Positions 1 to 5,577 of a stretch of DNA of 5,646 nucleotides are shown here, piece by piece. The notes beneath the pieces are model-generated. The model saw only the letters and a program-made list of their open reading frames with translations. It had not been told where the DNA came from and did not search any database. Numbering within the stretch: the first letter of the stretch is position 1; the number at the start of each line of letters is the position of its first letter. A program made the translations under genes and the position numbers. The stretch comes from HyVt-560 sp964577195 (GTDB taxonomy: Bacteria; Pseudomonadota; Gammaproteobacteria; UWMA-0217): contig CAZNYF010000173.1 of NCBI GenBank assembly GCA_964577195.1, positions 1 to 5,646 of the forward strand, in the 5' to 3' direction.

Positions 1-1719
1 GGACCCAGAATATTCTGTGGTTATTTTCTCGCTTAGGTTGCCTTCGGCGATTGCCACAATAGAGTGAAGAGTCTCATTAATCACTTTCTCACCAATGTCG
101 ATCAGTGCATTAATTTCTTCACTAAGACTGCGAACAAGCCCTTGTTTGTTGTCAATTGGAATACGCTGCTCAAGATTCCCCGCTTTGGCTTGAACAAGAA
201 TACCTTTGACCTCGGATTCAAGCTGCATCTCCTGTGTTTTGTTTTCCCAACCCACCACTGTACCCACACGCTGACCTTGCATATCTACCACCGGATTAGC
301 GGAAATAACAAAGGTCTGACCGGCTAATACGATAGATGGAGATTCGCCACCAGATGCCACATTAATTAACGATTCATCTACTGAAGAACCCGCATTAAAC
401 TGATTGATATTGGTACCGATCAAGCGATTCGAGTCGAACCCTGGAATTTCGCAGCGAATATCTTTTTCATATTCTCTAAACAGGTCTTTCATCGCCGAGT
501 TTACATAAATAATTTTGGCGCTATTATCCGTCATCATCGTTGCAGCACTCGCATTATCTAATGCAATTTTAATCTGCTGACTATCATTCGCCGTGCGCTG
601 AATTTCACCCAGCTGTTCTTTTAAATTAGCCTGCATCGTTTTTAATGCCGTGAGTAGTTGTCCCGTTTCATCCGTTGAGTGAACATCAATGATTTGATCA
701 AGTTGACCGTTGGCGACATTATTGGCAACCGATACGGCTTTTATAATGGGACGAGTAATACTACGGATCATCACAAAAGTGAGTACAGAGCCTAAAATTG
801 CCGCCAAAATAGACAGGTAAATGCTGGTTTTGGAAATACTATTCGCTGTCGAAAGACTCGAGCGAGTACTGTTTTGCACATTTGTCCAAACCTGTGACTG
901 AATCCTTGAAGATAGATCGAGTAATGAAGCAATTTTGACTTCAAGTGTTGGAACTCTAATAATATCCACTCTCTTGATATTTTGGCGGATTTTGATGAAT
1001 TTAGCCTGAAATAGATCCAGGTTTGACCTAAATTCTGCCAGCCTCTCATGTTGTTGTGTTGTTGTGATAGATCCGCCGATGTAATACAGCGTGTCTTTAA
1101 GCCCATCTATTTCAAGATGCATTCTCTCAACATCGCTCTCATCATGGCTTAAAAGATAGGCATTGAATTTAGCTTTAGCCTTCACCATATGTGAGTATGC
1201 GAGGTAGGCTTCTGTACTGGCTTCGGGTTGTGCTGACAATGCAATATCATGAAGCAAACTCTCTGAACGTGGTTCTAACTCTTCATTCACCTGCCTAATC
1301 AGATCCGTATTAAGCTTCAATGTTTTCACCATTTGGCCAGTGATTAATTGATAATATGAGTTATAAATACTAACGAATTCATTGATCCTTTTTTTATCTT
1401 CATCAGAAAAATTAAGCTGTTGGCTTTCATCCTGAATCCAGGCGACACGGAGCCACTGAAGATTCAGCTGTTGTAAGAACTTCGGGTTGTGACTCTCCAG
1501 ATACTTCGCAACCAGAATCTCACTCTCTCTGACAGCTTTGGCAAGACCGAGTCCTATATAGGCTTCTGGTAATCGCTCTTGGCTGATAGAAGCAACCTCA
1601 TTGGCGACCTTATTTGAACCAAACCAGACATAACCCGCTACAGCAAGGGAAAGCAGTATGACGACTAATGGCGCTACCGCGATCTTGGTGCTGATCTTAC
1701 TACTATTGAGCCCCAGCAT
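1..1719 (-). CDS. Methyl-accepting chemotaxis protein with PAS and tandem HAMP units, 3' end outside window
   Basis: This is the first 573 codons of a chemoreceptor; the frame is open from the ATG at 1719 to the left edge. Residues 14-33 form the first membrane helix. Residues 34 to about 298 form a mostly helical periplasmic sensor domain. Residues 300-318 form the second membrane helix. A HAMP domain follows at about 319-370, with the R-P of ITRPI at 323-324 and DETG at 350-353. A PAS domain covers about 380-492 (ALDNAS, IIYVN, ANPVVD, GTVVGWEN). HAMP-like units then run from about 505 (AKAGNLEQRI, then AIAEGNLSEKI). This order is typical of PAS-containing MCPs, which pass ligand signals to CheA and CheW at the inner membrane. 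The conserved signalling hairpin is not visible and should lie beyond position 1. The sensor's length and helical look fit an HBM-type domain, but this was not tested and the ligand is unknown. The start overlaps the upstream gene by 17 bases and has a GGGAG ribosome site 6 bases ahead. Confidence 0.93.
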   Translation of the reverse strand, partial: MLGLNSSKISTKIAVAPLVVILLSLAVAGYVWFGSNKVANEVASISQERLPEAYIGLGLAKAVRESEILVAKYLESHNPKFLQQLNLQWLRVAWIQDESQQLNFSDEDKKRINEFVSIYNSYYQLITGQMVKTLKLNTDLIRQVNEELEPRSESLLHDIALSAQPEASTEAYLAYSHMVKAKAKFNAYLLSHDESDVERMHLEIDGLKDTLYYIGGSITTTQQHERLAEFRSNLDLFQAKFIKIRQNIKRVDIIRVPTLEVKIASLLDLSSRIQSQVWTNVQNSTRSSLSTANSISKTSIYLSILAAILGSVLTFVMIRSITRPIIKAVSVANNVANGQLDQIIDVHSTDETGQLLTALKTMQANLKEQLGEIQRTANDSQQIKIALDNASAATMMTDNSAKIIYVNSAMKDLFREYEKDIRCEIPGFDSNRLIGTNINQFNAGSSVDESLINVASGGESPSIVLAGQTFVISANPVVDMQGQRVGTVVGWENKTQEMQLESEVKGILVQAKAGNLEQRIPIDNKQGLVRSLSEEINALIDIGEKVINETLHSIVAIAEGNLSEKITTEYSGS

Positions 1720-2614
1720 TTTTGGCTCCCATTTTTTCTAACAATGCATCCGTTAACTGTCCAAAAGCACGCATATTGATCAACACTTGATCTGGTGTAG
1801 TGTGGCTTGCTGCGGAAGATTGCAGCTCTATAGTATCGTGAATATTGAGCGCAACTTTGATGCGCGTCAGCTCTGCCAGCATATTATTGGTGGCATCATA
1901 GGCTTCTGAAGGGGTGATCTTGCCTGCAGGAAAGTTACTTACTCTAACGGCTTTCATATTTAAAGCACGCTCAAGCTTCGCCAGCCGATACATATTACGG
2001 AACCCTTCAATAGTAACGTCATTGGGCGTGGCTGAACGCGGCTCTGGTTCTGATAGTGTAGCGCTATAATTAAGTGCGTTGGCTATCAGTTGCAGTTCTT
2101 CTCTGGCTTTGAGAGTCTTGTTAAAAACCTGATGCGGTTTGATGCCACCTACCAACGTATCGAGTAAAAATGAGACTTGCCAGAGCTTTTCATACACGCT
2201 GGAAGGCGTCTTGCCGATGACATTTGGCGCATTATTTAGAACGGAAATACCTTCCTTGACGAGAATTTCATCCATGGCCTGATTCAGTTGAGCCACCGAC
2301 TCAAAAACATCTTCTGGCGTGAATCGTTTAGTGGCCATGGCGCCCGGACCTATCGTGGGCACGCCAGCTTTAATCTGCAGCCGATTAATCTTCTCTCGAA
2401 CTTCAAGTGCTTTAGCATAGACATGAATCGGCAGTTTGTCGGACTGAACCGGTGGTATTTTTACAGACTTGGCTACGCCACGCGCATCTTTAAGACCGGT
2501 GACCTGCATTTCTAGAAGGGTTGCTATTTGATAGACATCACTGGGTGATGTGCCCGCCAAACTTGATGTAGCAACGCTACTTATAAATGTTATTAGTGCG
2601 AAAAATCGAATCAT
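1703..2614 (-). CDS. Exported protein of unknown function built of about eight TP-x-x-V-Y helical repeats
   Basis: I do not recognise a named family. The 303-residue product starts with a Sec signal peptide: MIRFF, a hydrophobic core, then SSLA-G with likely cleavage after Ala20. There is no lipobox cysteine, so a soluble periplasmic or secreted protein is expected. The mature part has no membrane helix and is made of degenerate repeats, each opening with a proline turn and then a helix of about 22 residues. The repeat prolines are at 24, 62, 100, 137, 160, 197, 235 and 274. Units 2 and 5 also share a K-x-L-x-x-R-E pattern. The start at 2614 has AAAGGGA (2623-2629) 8 bases ahead. The stop lies inside the MCP gene, so the two are almost certainly co-transcribed. 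A role as a periplasmic partner or ligand-binding accessory of the receptor is inferred from this context only. Another envelope role is equally possible. Confidence 0.9.
   Translation of the reverse strand: MIRFFALITFISSVATSSLAGTSPSDVYQIATLLEMQVTGLKDARGVAKSVKIPPVQSDKLPIHVYAKALEVREKINRLQIKAGVPTIGPGAMATKRFTPEDVFESVAQLNQAMDEILVKEGISVLNNAPNVIGKTPSSVYEKLWQVSFLLDTLVGGIKPHQVFNKTLKAREELQLIANALNYSATLSEPEPRSATPNDVTIEGFRNMYRLAKLERALNMKAVRVSNFPAGKITPSEAYDATNNMLAELTRIKVALNIHDTIELQSSAASHTTPDQVLINMRAFGQLTDALLEKMGAKNAGAQ
1706..2548 (-). repeat. Eight degenerate protein repeats of about 38 residues
   Basis: The repeat-opening motifs are SPSDVY, LPIHVY, TPEDVF, TPSSVY, KPHQVF, TPNDVT, TPSEAY and TPDQVL. Proline-to-proline spacings are 38, 38, 37, 23, 37, 38 and 39 residues. 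The one short step, between units 4 and 5, lacks the linker of about 14 residues seen elsewhere. Each unit reads as an amphipathic helix followed by a variable linker often rich in A, S and P. The repeats are visible in protein only, which suggests old duplications rather than a recent tandem expansion. Confidence 0.75.
1726..1730 (-). promoter_or_regulatory. Ribosome binding site inside the upstream gene, setting the MCP start
   Basis: GGGAG on the minus strand ends 6 bases before the ATG at 1719. It lies within the last codons of the repeat-protein gene. It supports this start despite the 17-base overlap, and the residues that follow lead straight into the expected first membrane helix. Confidence 0.7.
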
Positions 2615-2675
2615 GCTATCAGTCCCTTTGAATTGAATGAGTATTGGCGTAATTATTTTTATTCTTTGGTACTTA

Positions 2676-2703
2676 ATATCGGCTGATCATTTACCGGACT
2701 AAA
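2676..2703 (-). promoter_or_regulatory. Candidate sigma-28 (FliA) promoter for the repeat-protein/MCP unit
   Basis: GCCGATAT on the minus strand (2683 down to 2676) matches the flagellar sigma-28 -10 consensus GCCGATAA at seven of eight positions. The -35 side is weak: TTTAGTCC (2703 to 2696) matches TAAAGTTT at four of eight, and the gap is 12 rather than 11 bases. It would give a leader of about 50 bases before the ATG at 2614. Sigma-28 control of chemoreceptor genes is common in gammaproteobacteria, which supports the call. The poor -35 box keeps it tentative. Confidence 0.45.
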
Positions 2704-2750
2704 TAGCGGATAGTTCTAACGGTGACATGAAGAAGATAATTGGTAAATGA
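2687..2750. repeat. 9-bp perfect inverted repeat flanking the putative sigma-28 -35 region
   Basis: TCATTTACC (2687-2695) and GGTAAATGA (2742-2750) are exact reverse complements, separated by 46 bases. The left arm lies between the -35 and -10 elements of the candidate sigma-28 promoter. It could be a pair of operator half-sites or the stem of a loose hairpin. Chance cannot be ruled out in sequence this A+T-rich. Confidence 0.35.
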
Positions 2751-2847
2751 GTGTAAAAAACTGCTTAATTAACAGTATGCTATGTGAAGTATTACCGTTA
2801 AATATCCTTATTTGAGCCTGACTCCGCATATACCCATAAATAGGAAT

Positions 2848-2982
2848 CTATTGAGAGGGATCTGCTGCGTGGGTTGATTTTCCGGCTTGTCTTACACCCA
2901 GTAAGGCAACCGCAGAATTACGCCAGAATCCTTTAAAGGTGACTCTATTTTCTAATTCTGTATGGGCAGTCAAAGCACTCAT
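2848..2982 (-). pseudogene. 44-codon ORF with Walker A motif; possible small gene or ATPase remnant
   Basis: The minus strand reads an ATG at 2982 and a TAG at 2848-2850. The 44-residue product contains LLGVRQAGKST (residues 27-37), a clean Walker A motif G-x4-G-K-S-T. The motif and the preceding hydrophobic strand (AVALLG) resemble the start of P-loop ATPases of the AAA_14/DUF4143 type, where a G-x-R-Q-x-G-K-[ST] loop sits near the N-terminus. Nothing after the loop looks like the rest of such an ATPase in any of the three frames, so an intact enzyme is excluded. The frame is open upstream to about 3030. The ribosome site is poor: GAGGG lies only 1 base before the ATG, although it would be 9 bases before an in-frame TTG at codon 4. 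It may be a gene remnant, a true small protein, or chance. Confidence 0.3.
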
Positions 2983-2988
2983 GCCCTC

Positions 2989-3001
2989 ACTACAAAGTAG
3001 T
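2989..3001. promoter_or_regulatory. Candidate TetR operator 1 (distal palindrome)
   Basis: ACTAC-AAA-GTAGT is a perfect inverted repeat with 5-bp arms. It has the same length and outer bases as the palindrome over the tetR promoter, and their centres are 75 bp apart, close to seven helical turns. Binding of the neighbouring TetR protein is inferred, not shown. Confidence 0.35.
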
Positions 3002-3048
3002 AACAGCTCCGAGAGAAGCAGTATTTTAGGTTAAAAATTCACATTATA

Positions 3049-3076
3049 TTGACTAATACCAGCACTATTGTATAGT
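3049..3076 (+). promoter_or_regulatory. Sigma-70-type promoter of the TetR/ABC1 operon
   Basis: TTGACT (3049-3054) and TATAGT (3071-3076) are separated by 16 bases, each box differing from consensus at one position. Transcription would start near 3083, giving a leader of about 26 bases before the ATG at 3109. The -10 box lies within a palindrome, as expected for an autorepressed TetR gene. Confidence 0.65.
3064..3076. promoter_or_regulatory. Candidate TetR operator 2 over the -10 box
   Basis: ACTAT-TGT-ATAGT is a perfect inverted repeat with 5-bp arms whose right arm includes the last five bases of the -10 box. A protein bound here would block RNA polymerase, fitting autorepression by the TetR product. 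It shares the pattern ACTAY-N3-RTAGT with the palindrome at 2989-3001. The arms are shorter than in many TetR operators, so the true site may be larger. Confidence 0.45.
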
Positions 3077-3108
3077 AATTATATATAAACCCACCTCAAA
3101 GCCTCATC

Positions 3109-3849
3109 ATGAAAGTCAGCAAAGAAGAGAAAAACAAAACCCGCAAACGCATTTTGCAGGCTGCCGCGGAAGTCATCATCGAAAAAGGTTTTAAGACAGC
3201 GACTATGCGGGAAATAGCGCGCCGAGCGGAAGTTGGGGATGCGACGATCTATAACTATTTCCCCTCAAAAGAAAAACTGCTGTATGGGTTTTGCGAGCAG
3301 AAGCAGGCCGAAACCGCTGAGGCGTTAAAAGGTATCAGCGACTTTCACAAGTACAGCCTGAGGGAACAGCTCCAGCAACTGGCTGAAACTCAACTGGAGC
3401 TGTGGCTCCCCGATCGGGAGTTTCTTGCTGAAGTATTCGAGCTGACGTTTTACTCACCCACTGCCAGCATTATCAACTTGGCTGAAACCCGTAAGCGCTT
3501 TAATCGCATGGTTGCCGAGATGATTGATGCGGCGATTGAGGCTGATGAGATTCCCGAGCAACCGTACCAAGAAGTCCTTGCGCCGCTGTTTTGGGACTAT
3601 TTCACCGGCATCCTTGCCTATTGGCTTAAAGACGATTCAGAGAACTTTGCCAAAACCACACAAGTGGTAGATCGCAGTGTCGAGATCATCGCGCTGGTGC
3701 TGCAAACCGGCATGATTGGTAAAGCACTGGATTTGGCATCGTTCATGTTCCGCAGCCAGATTGCGCGCCACCTTGAGGGACTGAGTGAGCAGCTGGAGCC
3801 GATCCGCAAAGCCAAACGACGCTTCATGGAAGATAATGATGATCGCTAG
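3109..3849 (+). CDS. TetR/AcrR-family transcriptional regulator
   Basis: The 246-residue protein has the standard TetR layout. The N-terminal DNA-binding domain spans about residues 10-58: helix 1 is RKRILQAAAEVIIEKGF, followed by the helix-turn-helix TMREIARRAEVGDATIYNYF and then PSKEKLL. A helical C-terminal domain follows, which in this family binds a small ligand and dimerises; this one is slightly longer than usual and ends in a charged tail. The ATG at 3109 is preferred because the next methionine (residue 33) lies inside the helix-turn-helix. No good ribosome site precedes it, so translation may be weak or rely on the short leader. The gene heads an operon with an ABC1-type kinase and a membrane protein, and its promoter contains a palindrome, so autorepression and local control are likely. 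The ligand is unknown; a lipid or other hydrophobic molecule is a guess from the neighbours. Confidence 0.95.
   Translation: MKVSKEEKNKTRKRILQAAAEVIIEKGFKTATMREIARRAEVGDATIYNYFPSKEKLLYGFCEQKQAETAEALKGISDFHKYSLREQLQQLAETQLELWLPDREFLAEVFELTFYSPTASIINLAETRKRFNRMVAEMIDAAIEADEIPEQPYQEVLAPLFWDYFTGILAYWLKDDSENFAKTTQVVDRSVEIIALVLQTGMIGKALDLASFMFRSQIARHLEGLSEQLEPIRKAKRRFMEDNDDR
3828..3832 (+). promoter_or_regulatory. Ribosome binding site within tetR, setting the ABC1 kinase start
   Basis: GGAAG lies 6 bases before the ATG at 3839 and 3 bases before the adjacent ATG at 3836. Spacing favours 3839. The frame is open further upstream to an ATG at 3785, but the added residues are out-of-frame tetR sequence with no family resemblance. 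Confidence 0.6.
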
Positions 3850-5137
3850 ATCTATCCCGACCAGCAAGCTTGCGCGAACCAGTGTGACTGGAGCCGCTTT
3901 GCTAAAGGCTGGCAGCAAACACTTGACGCATGCTGCAAAGCGCCCTTTTCTATCAAAACCTGCGCTGGAAAAAAGTAAAGAAAATCTCGATGAAGATACC
4001 GCACAACTCGCGTTTAAAACACTCGCACAGCTACGTGGCACCGCATTAAAGATTGCTCAAATGCTGGCGCTGGAAACCAGTTTTCTGCCCGAATATTTTC
4101 GTCAAGAGCTGGCAAAATCCTATCATCAGGCACCGCCACTTGGGCGACCACTGGTTCGGAAAGTGATGCAGCAAGAATTTGGCAATTCTGCCGATACGCT
4201 TTTTAAACAGTTCGATTCGCAAGCATTTGCAGCCGCCAGTCTGGGACAGGTGCATCACGCAGAAGATCAGCAGGGCAACCCGCTAGCCGTAAAGCTGCAA
4301 TATCCTGGCATCGACATCACCATTAAGAATGATTTAGAACTGGCGCGCACATTGGCGAAGCGAACCCGCTTTAGCCAGTTACTACTCTCATCACTCAAGG
4401 AAATTGAGGCGCGCTTAAAAGAGGAAGTAGATTATCGTCAGGAAGCCGATCATACCGAATGGTTTCATCAACGGTTAAAGCTGGATCAATTAAAAATTCC
4501 TACCGTCTATCGAGCACTGTCTTCTCAGCGAATTCTAACCACCAGCCGATTAGATGGCCTGCATCTGGAGCAATGGCTTAAGACCGACCCTTCACAAGAA
4601 AACCGCGATCATTTTGCACAGCTGTTATACGACTGCTTTGTTGAATCTTTCTATTCCCTACACGCGCTCCACGCAGACCCTAACCCCGGTAATTATTTAT
4701 TCGCTGCCGACGGCACATTGGGGTTATTAGACTTTGGCTGCGTTCGGCATTTTTCAGCCAAATTTGTCGCCACACTGCCGAAGCTGCTTCACGCCTACCA
4801 GAATGACGATGCCAACACAGTCATGGCAATCTATGAACAACTCGGCATGATCAGCGAGATGACAGATGAGGACATTGATGATTTCTACAACAACGCATTG
4901 CGCCCGTTTGGTCAATGGATTACCCGACCGTTTTTGACAGAGGCATTTCAGTTTAGCGGCCACAGCGCCTCCTATGTCTCAGAAGGTAGAGACGTCATCA
5001 GCCAACTGGCAAAAGTAAAACCGGTCAACGATATCGCACACGAATTTATCTTTTTTGACCGAACAATTTTTGGTTTATATCAAATCTTCGAACGCATGGG
5101 CGCAACCGTCAGGATGCAGCATCAATGGCTAGTGTAA
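3839..5137 (+). CDS. ABC1/UbiB/ADCK-family atypical protein kinase-like protein
   Basis: The product has 432 residues from the chosen start. Family hallmarks appear in order: a KxGQ-type motif as K71-I-A-Q74; the alanine-rich loop AAAS (131-134) followed by LGQVH; the ATP-binding lysine in LAVK (K152); the E-x-D motif E196-V-D198 in EEVDYRQEA; the catalytic loop HADPNPGN (278-285); and the metal-binding DFG (298-300). The family includes UbiB and COQ8, which have ATPase activity and support ubiquinone synthesis and membrane-lipid handling. This is probably not UbiB itself: it lacks UbiB's hydrophobic C-terminal helices and is not beside ubiE or ubiJ. The glycine of KxGQ is alanine here. ADCK3 work showed that an Ala-to-Gly change in the alanine-rich loop, not in KxGQ, alters nucleotide preference, so the effect of this change is unknown. 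The gene overlaps tetR by 11 bases and the next gene by 13. Confidence 0.94.
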   Translation: MIARSIPTSKLARTSVTGAALLKAGSKHLTHAAKRPFLSKPALEKSKENLDEDTAQLAFKTLAQLRGTALKIAQMLALETSFLPEYFRQELAKSYHQAPPLGRPLVRKVMQQEFGNSADTLFKQFDSQAFAAASLGQVHHAEDQQGNPLAVKLQYPGIDITIKNDLELARTLAKRTRFSQLLLSSLKEIEARLKEEVDYRQEADHTEWFHQRLKLDQLKIPTVYRALSSQRILTTSRLDGLHLEQWLKTDPSQENRDHFAQLLYDCFVESFYSLHALHADPNPGNYLFAADGTLGLLDFGCVRHFSAKFVATLPKLLHAYQNDDANTVMAIYEQLGMISEMTDEDIDDFYNNALRPFGQWITRPFLTEAFQFSGHSASYVSEGRDVISQLAKVKPVNDIAHEFIFFDRTIFGLYQIFERMGATVRMQHQWLV

Positions 5138-5577
5138 GACAGCAATACTTTAGTTTGAATCATTGGCTACTGCTCGCTGGTAGCCTCAGCGTTTTCTCCG
5201 GATTACTACACATCGCCATCATAATCGGCGGCGCTGACTGGTATCGATTTTTTGGCGCGGGAGAAAACATGGCTAACCTGGAAGAGCAGGGCTCCTGGAT
5301 TCCCGGTACGATCACTGCCGGTATCGCACTGATTCTATTTCTATGGGGGCTTTACGCCTATTCCGGGGCAGGATTAACTCGACCTCTACCCTGGTTAAAA
5401 ACTGGCCTGATGATCATTGCAGCAATCTATTTACTCAGAGGGCTCGCCGTCATTCCAGCGATGATGATCGCACCAGTCACAGTCGATACATTTTTACTCT
5501 CAAGCTCAGTCATTAGCACTTTGTTTGGAATTAGCTACGTCATCGGCATACGCCAGATGATCTGGGAGAAGTCATGA
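5125..5577 (+). CDS. Four-helix integral membrane protein of unknown function
   Basis: The 150-residue protein has four likely membrane helices at about residues 12-35, 60-80, 90-111 and 122-142. A short conserved-looking loop, DWYRFFGAGENMANLEEQGS (38-57), lies between helices 1 and 2. It has no signal peptide and no catalytic motif that I recognise. The start at 5125 overlaps the kinase gene by 13 bases and has AGGA (5111-5114) 10 bases ahead. Its 3' end overlaps the next start by 4 bases (ATGA). This coupling makes it a probable functional partner of the kinase-like protein in the inner membrane. Homologues of this kind are usually annotated only as hypothetical, so no function is given. 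Confidence 0.88.
   Translation: MASVRQQYFSLNHWLLLAGSLSVFSGLLHIAIIIGGADWYRFFGAGENMANLEEQGSWIPGTITAGIALILFLWGLYAYSGAGLTRPLPWLKTGLMIIAAIYLLRGLAVIPAMMIAPVTVDTFLLSSSVISTLFGISYVIGIRQMIWEKS

Larger units (their letters stand above)
2615..3108. other. Divergent intergenic region of 494 bases
   Basis: It separates the leftward chemoreceptor unit from the rightward TetR unit. It holds candidate promoters for both directions, a 9-bp inverted repeat (2687-2750), two related 13-bp palindromes, a 10-bp palindrome CCTTTAAAGG (2930-2939), and a 44-codon minus-strand ORF with a P-loop motif. A perfect TATAAT also reads leftwards at 3043-3048, but without a convincing -35 box. I see no tRNA, no strong rho-independent terminator and no insertion-sequence ends. 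Confidence 0.8.

Noticed and set aside
64..327. Plus-strand 87-codon open frame inside the MCP gene
   Set aside because: It is antisense to the PAS and HAMP coding sequence, has no family resemblance and no ribosome site, and the minus-strand reading is clearly the real one.
792..1106. Minus-strand 104-codon open frame in another phase within the MCP sensor region
   Set aside because: The MCP frame is continuous from 1719 to 1 and gives recognisable domains. This alternative phase has no recognisable content.
2288..2515. Plus-strand 75-codon open frame within the repeat-protein gene
   Set aside because: It is the antisense shadow of the repeat region, without a start signal or family resemblance.
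1706..2548. CRISPR or DNA tandem repeat as the cause of the periodicity
   Set aside because: The repetition is visible only in the protein. The DNA units are too divergent and too long to be CRISPR repeats.
2820..3030. Insertion sequence or MITE around the small P-loop ORF
   Set aside because: I looked for terminal inverted repeats and target-site duplications. The best match was a 7-of-8 pairing (2831-2838 with 2961-2968), too weak to call an element.
3041..3050. Leftward promoter with a perfect TATAAT at 3043-3048
   Set aside because: No -35 box is present at 16 to 18 bases, and the region is A+T-rich enough for a chance match.
3785..3838. Longer N-terminus for the ABC1 protein starting at 3785
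   Set aside because: The extra 18 residues are the tetR 3' end read in another phase. The ATG at 3839 has a well-spaced GGAAG and begins sequence typical of the family.
3618..4041. Minus-strand open frames across the tetR/ABC1 junction
   Set aside because: Both lie opposite confident genes and encode serine- and cysteine-rich sequence with no recognisable domain.
4046..4258. Minus-strand 70-codon open frame opposite the ABC1 gene
   Set aside because: It is antisense to the conserved kinase motifs, and no promoter or ribosome site supports it.
4754..4963. Minus-strand 69-codon open frame opposite the ABC1 gene
   Set aside because: It is antisense to the kinase C-terminal half and has no recognisable domain.
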